Source of the DNA: Artemisia argyi
Lineage: Eukaryota; Streptophyta; Magnoliopsida; Asterales; Asteraceae
Direction: 5' to 3'
Assembly: GCA_030686995.1 (NCBI GenBank)
Contig: CM060709.1
Span: forward strand, 302,823,357-302,887,356
DNA length: 64,000 nt
Shown here: positions 59,188-64,000 of the stretch, piece by piece
How the letters are laid out: each line of letters opens with the position of its first letter
How positions within the stretch are numbered: the stretch's first letter is position 1
Made by a program: the position numbers and the translations under genes
Notes under the pieces: generated by a model
What the model was told of the DNA's origin: nothing
Databases searched by the model: none
What the model saw: only the letters and a program-made list of their open reading frames with translations

Positions 59188-59383
59188 TTATTGTGCTATT
59201 TTATAAGCTCACTTTTTGTGGCTCATTTTGAAACTTTTATATAGTATAAGCTTATTTTGGCCTATAAACTTATACAAGCTGAAAAGTTTCAGAACAAGCC
59301 ACAGTAAGTGAGCTTATGAAACATAAGCCCAAAAGGCCAAAACCAAATAAGCTATAGCTATATAAGCCGAAACAAACACCCCC
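59071..59383. mobile_element. Tourist-like MITE copy 1 in leader intron, with T57 run
   Basis: GGGATGGTTGTTTAAGCTTA at left and AACAAACACCCCC at right. A T run (59128-59184) has expanded inside. Flank wording TTATGTTACA...ACATGCTA(G/A)TTCT is shared with copy 2, so the pair arose by tandem duplication of a segment of about 340 bp. Confidence 0.75.
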
Positions 59384-59409
59384 TTATGTTACACACATGC
59401 TAATTCTTA

Positions 59410-59637
59410 GGGGTGGTTGTTTAAGCTTATTTCCCGGCTTATAAGCTTATGTGTTTTCGCCTCGTGTTTAATAAGCTCATTTTTTCCGGATTATTTTGAA
59501 ACTTTTAAATAAGTTTATTATATCATAAAAAGCTTATATAAGCCCATTAGTTTCAAAACAAGTTGGAAAAGATATGAAACATAAGCTGAAGCCACATTAG
59601 TTTATAAGCCCAAATATAAGCTTAAACAAACACCCTC
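59410..59637. mobile_element. Tourist-like MITE copy 2 in leader intron
   Basis: 228 bp, TTA on both sides (59407-59409 and 59638-59640). Ends GGGGTGGTTGTTTAAGCTTA and TAAGCTTAAACAAACACCC. Confidence 0.8.
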
Positions 59638-59749
59638 TTAGTTTTAGATAGTTTAAATAAGTTAAAATCATATGTTGACAAATGGGTATTTGAGTTTTTA
59701 CATTTTTATTTACATTTGTCTAGGAAATTTCCCATTCGACGCTTAAGTA

Positions 59750-61726
59750 ATGTCGTTACCGGATAGTGAGATTACGAGACTCCATAGAATCAGGAAAACA
59801 TGTTTTGAGATGCTGAAAGACAGAGGTTACGAGGTCGAGGATTCAGAGATTGATATGAGTAGGAAGGAGTTTATTGATAAGTATAACGGGGATATTAGAA
59901 GGGAAAACCTTACTATCAACAAGTCGAAACCTGGTAACACTGATCAGGTTGCTTTTTGCCTTTCTATTTAATATAATGCGTTTCTTAACACAAATGTTAT
60001 TTGTGTCTTTTAGTTTTAATGGGTGTTTGGGATTGCTTATTTATGCATCTGCTTAAAAATAAGTACTTATACGTTACTTAAAAATAAGTACTTCTAGAAA
60101 TTGTGTTTGTATTTTCTTACTTTGTAAGAAATGCAATATATACGTGAATATAATAATTTGGTAGAAATTTTTGATCAAATTTGTTTATAAAAGGCTTTAG
60201 GTTATATACGAAAGAGAAAATTAAGTTTAAACTAATAATCAATAAGCATCACAAGCTAAGAAAAATTGCTTATCTACTTAAAAATAAGCAGATAAGCGGA
60301 AAGATTTTGGATAGACATGCTACTTTTCTGCTTAAAGATAAGCAGATAAAAAGAATAAATAAGCAATCCCGAACACCCTCTTAGGCGAATATGGCATTGT
60401 AGTTATATCGTTGATATGAAAGCTAAATGTTTTTGCATTTGGGAATCAGATTAGGGTTTTCTTTCCTGATGATATATCGAAGATTGGTGTGGGTGTAATC
60501 AAGAAGTATATAATCGTTATGGAACATGACGAAGTACGTAGAGCAATCATAGTGGTTCGAACTGGGTTGACTCCTAGTGCGAAGGCGGCTCAGTCTGAGG
60601 TAGCTGGAAAGTTCCAAATTGAGGTGTTCCAGGTAACTGTTAATGCTTTGAGTGTTTGTTATGAGTATTGGAATGGGTGTTTCGTAGACGATAGACCACT
60701 TCATATAGATTAGTTAGTGGAGTGTTTATTTCAGCTATAAAGAACACTTATGCTCCCTTAGATCACATGTGAAATAAAACATATAGACGACAACAACAAC
60801 AACAACAACAACAAACCCAATCCCGCAGGAGCACGGTATGGGGGAGGTATAATGTAGACAGATCCTACCCCTACCCCGGGAAAAAAAAATTGTTAAAAAA
60901 ATTGTCCATTTTTTCTTTTAGTGTTCTAAAATGAATTACCCACTAATTTGATATATAAAAAAACGTGATGTTGGAGGTTTTGTGCATCAAAATACACTTT
61001 GGATGACTTACGAGTTGTTTCCGTATATCTATCTATTTACCCGTTCCACCACCTAAGGGCTAATGATATAACATAAGCGTAATTGATCTATCAATAATCA
61101 AAGGGCTTGAATTTGACACCTAAATCTTGTTACATTATCATTGATGTTAATTGCATTTCGGCATGTATACAGGAGGCAGAGCTGCTAGTAAACATCAGAT
61201 ACCATAATCTTGTTCCTGATCATGTTCCACTTACAGATGATGAAAAGAAAGCTTTGCTGAACAAATATACCGTGAAAGAACCGCAGGTGAGTGATTATTA
61301 ATGGTGATATAACTCCTTTTGGCTCATGTTTTGACCTCCGGGATCTAACTGAGTACTGTCACAATTTTGGCCAAACGCTTACTTTTCTATCAACAGTGTT
61401 TGTCATTAAGACAACTATAAGTTTACAAATCTTTTGATAGATTGGAAGCAATCAACATCAACTTGGGAGTTAGAAATAAGTCGATTTGACCCCAATTTCA
61501 AGTTGTATTTAATTTGGATATAATGTGTGCATGGTTTTTGCAGCTACCTCGAATTTTGGCTAGTGATCCGGTGGCAAGATACTATGGGTTAAGGCGTGGA
61601 CAAGTAGTCAAAATTCTAAGGCCAATTGAGACAGGAACGAGTGAGAGAGACAAGGATGATTTTGATTCTAACAAAAGAGATCGTGAAAATGAGATATGTT
61701 ATGTCACCTACAGAATCGTAGGCTGA
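59750..61726 (+). CDS. RNA polymerase subunit RPB5-like (NRPB5 family)
   Basis: A shared small subunit of nuclear RNA polymerases; it contacts downstream DNA and acts in the nucleus. Four coding exons: 59750-59947, 60450-60632, 61173-61286 and 61544-61726 (stop TGA), GT-AG throughout, 225 residues, all junctions at codon boundaries. The N-terminal jaw part has [23 protein letters not shown]. The C-terminal RpoH-like part has the family signature [14 protein letters not shown] (138-151), then [28 protein letters not shown] and VVKILRP, ending VTYRIVG. It is about 20 residues longer than usual (near 205) because of a charged insert (about 195-217, rich in Asp, Glu, Lys, Arg) just before VTYR. 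The N-terminal half looks closer to the divergent NRPB5-like paralogues than to the main NRPB5. Polymerase assignment (II, IV or V) cannot be settled here. Confidence 0.92.
60019..60380. mobile_element. MITE in RPB5-like intron 1 (362 bp)
   Basis: TTA on both sides (60016-60018 and 60381-60383). Ends ATGGGTGTTTGGGATTGCTT and AAGCAATCCCGAACACCCTC are inverted; the subterminal regions repeat CTTAAAAATAAG words. Confidence 0.8.
60788..60881 (-). mobile_element. 3' part of a SINE (Au-like), with (TTG)n tail
   Basis: On the minus strand GGGTAGGGGTAGGATCTGTC leads to ACCTCCCCCATACC, GGGATTGGGTTTG and a (TTG)n tail at 60813-60789. That is the 3' half wording of plant Au-type SINEs. The tRNA-like 5' half with pol III boxes is absent. 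Lies in intron 2 of the RPB5-like gene. Confidence 0.65.
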
Positions 61727-62211
61727 ACTCAAATATTGTGGTTAGTTGAACCTTATCATTTTTAAGTTTGCTATAACAAGTTATGGGTATTCTGTTAGTA
61801 ATACAAGTATTCCAGTTAGATATTTTGACAAAATCAGATTGGATTGTATAAATTAAACCAATTTATGGGATTTGCACCAACCAGCCCAGTTGACTTGTTT
61901 CATGCCTTCGAAAATTTGGGGGGAGAAACCTGCTGGACTTTCATAGTTTATCCTTATACTTATGTTTCACAATAGCGAAGTTTAATAAGTAACAGGGTTT
62001 AGGCATGTTTGGCGTTTTAATATATTTGAAGCAATACAACTTAACTTTAGAAGAAATTTTATATTTAATCTTTATGTACATATTCACTTTTTCCTACTCA
62101 ATACGTTTTTCATGTAATTTATTGCGGTTTTCCTGTTAGCGAAAGAAAGTTAGGGATCATACTAACATTAAATAATGTTTAACGGATTTTAGACCGGTTA
62201 GTTAGGCATTA
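61727..62211. other. 3' flank of RPB5-like gene
   Basis: The first 150-200 bases are probably 3' UTR. Nothing else recognised. Confidence 0.4.
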
Positions 62212-62402
62212 CTCCGTCCGTTCCAAAATTATTGTCAACCTTTCTATTTTGTGATATCCTAAAATAATTGTCCACTTCTAGTTTCAAACATTCAAACAAG
62301 AGTTTAGTAGTGTGCATAATATTTGACTCGTTAAAAAATGTAGTGGTCCCACTTTACTTAAATTGTGTGTCTTTTATCTATGAACAATAATTTTAGAACG
62401 GG
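62212..62402. mobile_element. Stowaway-like MITE
   Basis: TA then CTCCGTCCGTTCCAAAATTA at the left and CAATAATTTTAGAACGGG at the right. It is the familiar CTCCGTCC end of Stowaway-type elements; the right end is worn. Confidence 0.7.
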
Positions 62403-62675
62403 TGAAAAAATAATATAAAATAAAGAGCTAGGGTTAGAACTATTGCGAAAAGTTAAGTTAATAGTTTTACCATTACCAGCACCACTTTATACCCATTTTA
62501 CTCGGTTGAAACAGAACCAGACATATATCAAATAATCAGTCTAAACGAGACAAGACTTGACCAAAGCAGATATCGAGATGTTTCAATATTTTGGGATGAA
62601 ATTTATCACTTGACAGTGTATAACGAATGCCCACCCTTTTTCACTTTCATACCTTCTGACTAAACCGCCTTATCA

Positions 62676-62770
62676 TTAAACAAGATCGTTGACATAATAA
62701 GGTTTGAAATCGACATTCATCCTTTTCGTTAAACAAGATCGTTGACATAATTAGGTTTGAAATCGACACT
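62676..62770. repeat. Two-copy tandem repeat, period 53 bp
   Basis: TTAAACAAGATCGTTGACAT and GGTTTGAAATCGACA occur in both copies (from 62676 and 62729). Confidence 0.85.
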
Positions 62771-62867
62771 CGAGAGTGATATGATGTATGTGGATTTGGC
62801 ACTAAACATGTCAAACATGCCTAACCATGTGGGTTGATTGCAATTAGGGAGGGCGAAAATTACTGCA

Positions 62868-63112
62868 GAGGCAACTGTCCAAAACAGTTGCCTCAGTGAG
62901 GGTTGGTTTTTTTTTTATTCCCTAGAAGGCCATGTATCTCGCTGCAAATGGTACAAGAGATGCAAACCTTACACGTGTCACCATTAGGTTAATTCAGAAA
63001 AAAAAAAAAAAAAAAAAAAAAAGTTCTCACATGAACCTTGCAGCGAGATACCAAAAATCGGGGCCCACCTTTGAATAAAATTTGTATCTCTCATAAGCAT
63101 TGCAGCGAGATA
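62868..63112. repeat. Perfect 11-bp hairpin and three TATCTCGCTGCAA motifs
   Basis: GAGGCAACTGT (62868-62878), a 5-base loop CCAAA, then ACAGTTGCCTC (62884-62894). TATCTCGCTGCAA is at 62935-62947, with its exact reverse complement at 63038-63050 and 63100-63112. An A run (62998-63022) lies between. Type of element unknown. Confidence 0.6.
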
Positions 63113-63501
63113 CTGAATAAAGGGGGCCACGTCGCTTTCAACAAGTCCAAGTTACTTTTTCAACCCTAAACTTTTTATTATTTACAAGTTTTTTATATAA
63201 CAAACTTTATATGTCAAATATTTAGCAAATATATAGCAAATTCGTTAATAAAAAAAATACCGTTGCGAAGAGCTCTAAATTACGAACTAAACGAGCCCAA
63301 TATTGATATGTTTTTGAAGTACATATGATTTTATAAAAAATATTGAAAGTAAAAGTTTATTGGACCAAAATAACGTACAATTATACTAAAACAGTAAAGG
63401 TTCATTGGACCAAAAAAATGGTATTCATCTTTCATAGAATTGTACAGTTTACCATTTTTTAGTTTATGAATGTTTATGTTTTTATTTTAAAATGTTACTC
63501 C
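63113..63501. other. Gene-free, AT-rich stretch
   Basis: Contains two copies of TTCATTGGACCAAAA/TTTATTGGACCAAAA (63357 and 63402) and a partial copy of the inverted-repeat arm described next (63429-63443). No gene. Confidence 0.4.
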
Positions 63502-63693
63502 TCTTTCATAGAATTGTACGTCTTAAAATAAAAACATAATGTATATACGTACCACATTTTTTTGTTTTGGTGTGTCTGTCTAAATTTATATATATGTGTA
63601 TTTGTATGCAAAACTACGAGTAAGAAGTCGATGATAACTCTATATTGTACGTAAATTATGTTTTTATTTTAAGACGTACAATTCTATGAAAGA
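63502..63693. repeat. Perfect 39-bp inverted repeat with 114-bp spacer
   Basis: Arms 63502-63540 (from TCTTTCATAGAATTG) and 63655-63693 are exact reverse complements over 39 bases. The spacer has ATATACGTACC and TGTGTCTGTC. A transcript would fold into a long stem-loop. Possibly a young MITE. Confidence 0.85.
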
Positions 63694-63782
63694 TGATAAC
63701 TCTGTAGGTCCCTGATTCAATTTCTAGTGTATTTTATTGGAGGATTGTTGCCAATTAGTTACAATAATTGTAGCCATGTTAT

Positions 63783-63784
<2 letters not shown>

Positions 63785-63863
<79 letters not shown>
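63785..63863. repeat. Compound microsatellite (TA)n(TG)n
   Basis: TA units to about 63822, then TG units to 63863. Confidence 0.95.
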
Positions 63864-63865
<2 letters not shown>

Positions 63866-64000
63866 TATATATAACATTTTTTTTTAAAACATTCAAAACA
63901 CTCTTAAACCACATGAGTCAAAGACGTACAATTATATTAAGAGGGATATCGTTTGAAAATAATAATGTAAACATTCGTAAACTAAAAAACCATATACCGT

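Larger units (their letters stand above)
58890..59749 (+). promoter_or_regulatory. Leader of the RPB5-like gene with a 767-bp leader intron
   Basis: A CT-rich leader exon (about 58890-58956) ends CAACAG followed by GTTTGA. The acceptor TCTAG lies at 59719-59723 and the second leader part runs to the ATG at 59750. The intron (58957-59723) holds two MITEs and a T57 run. Leader start is estimated. Confidence 0.65.

Overview
This is plant nuclear DNA, most probably from the daisy family (Asteraceae). Three spliced host genes with GT-AG introns, a telo-box leader, T/A-rich introns, 8-bp-TSD hAT elements, Helitrons and nested LTR retrotransposons all say flowering plant. The accessory proteins carried by two Ty1/copia elements here resemble proteins I associate with Tanacetum/Artemisia-type genomes; that lineage call is from memory and was not checked by search.

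Layout. 1-1478 is the 3' end and 3' LTR of a Ty3/gypsy element. 1479-9675 is gene-free and holds a 179-bp tandem duplication, a 73-bp direct repeat around an inverted-repeat element, a complete 352-bp Helitron and an inverted-repeat MITE. 9676-38280 is a retrotransposon nest. An old minus-strand copia element (accessory-ORF type) was hit by a gypsy LTR, now solo (10731-12138, TSD CTCAT), and by a Tekay/Del-type chromovirus (12790-35531, TSD ATACT). The 3' LTR of the chromovirus was in turn hit by a minus-strand copia element (24191-34268, TSD GTAAC) that has lost integrase and reverse transcriptase but carries a long sense accessory ORF and an antisense ORF. 38300-39593 is a broken PIF/Harbinger transposase.

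Host genes lie to the right: ribosomal protein eL28 (minus, 41778-43754, three coding exons plus a leader intron), a DFRP2/Gir2-type RWD-domain protein (plus, 46607-49125, ten coding exons) and an RPB5-like RNA polymerase subunit (plus, 59750-61726, four coding exons plus a leader intron). None needs a neighbour for its function; they serve translation, DRG-GTPase/Gcn1-linked translation control and transcription. I assembled their exon chains by hand, and every chain closes in frame.

Between these genes lie DNA-transposon derivatives. The most striking is a four-deep nest at 51194-53594 (a TTA-flanked element, then a hAT-like element, then a hAT element with TSD CCATTGCA, then a hAT MITE with TSD GTATATGT). 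There are also a second Helitron of the same family as the first, Stowaway-like and Tourist-like MITEs, a SINE tail, a remnant retroelement with a 296-bp LTR, and a fragment of a nuclease-like C-terminal domain (57437-57905). The best candidates for something little described are the accessory ORFs of the two copia elements and the sevenfold TGACGGCGTCA array in the gypsy LTR.
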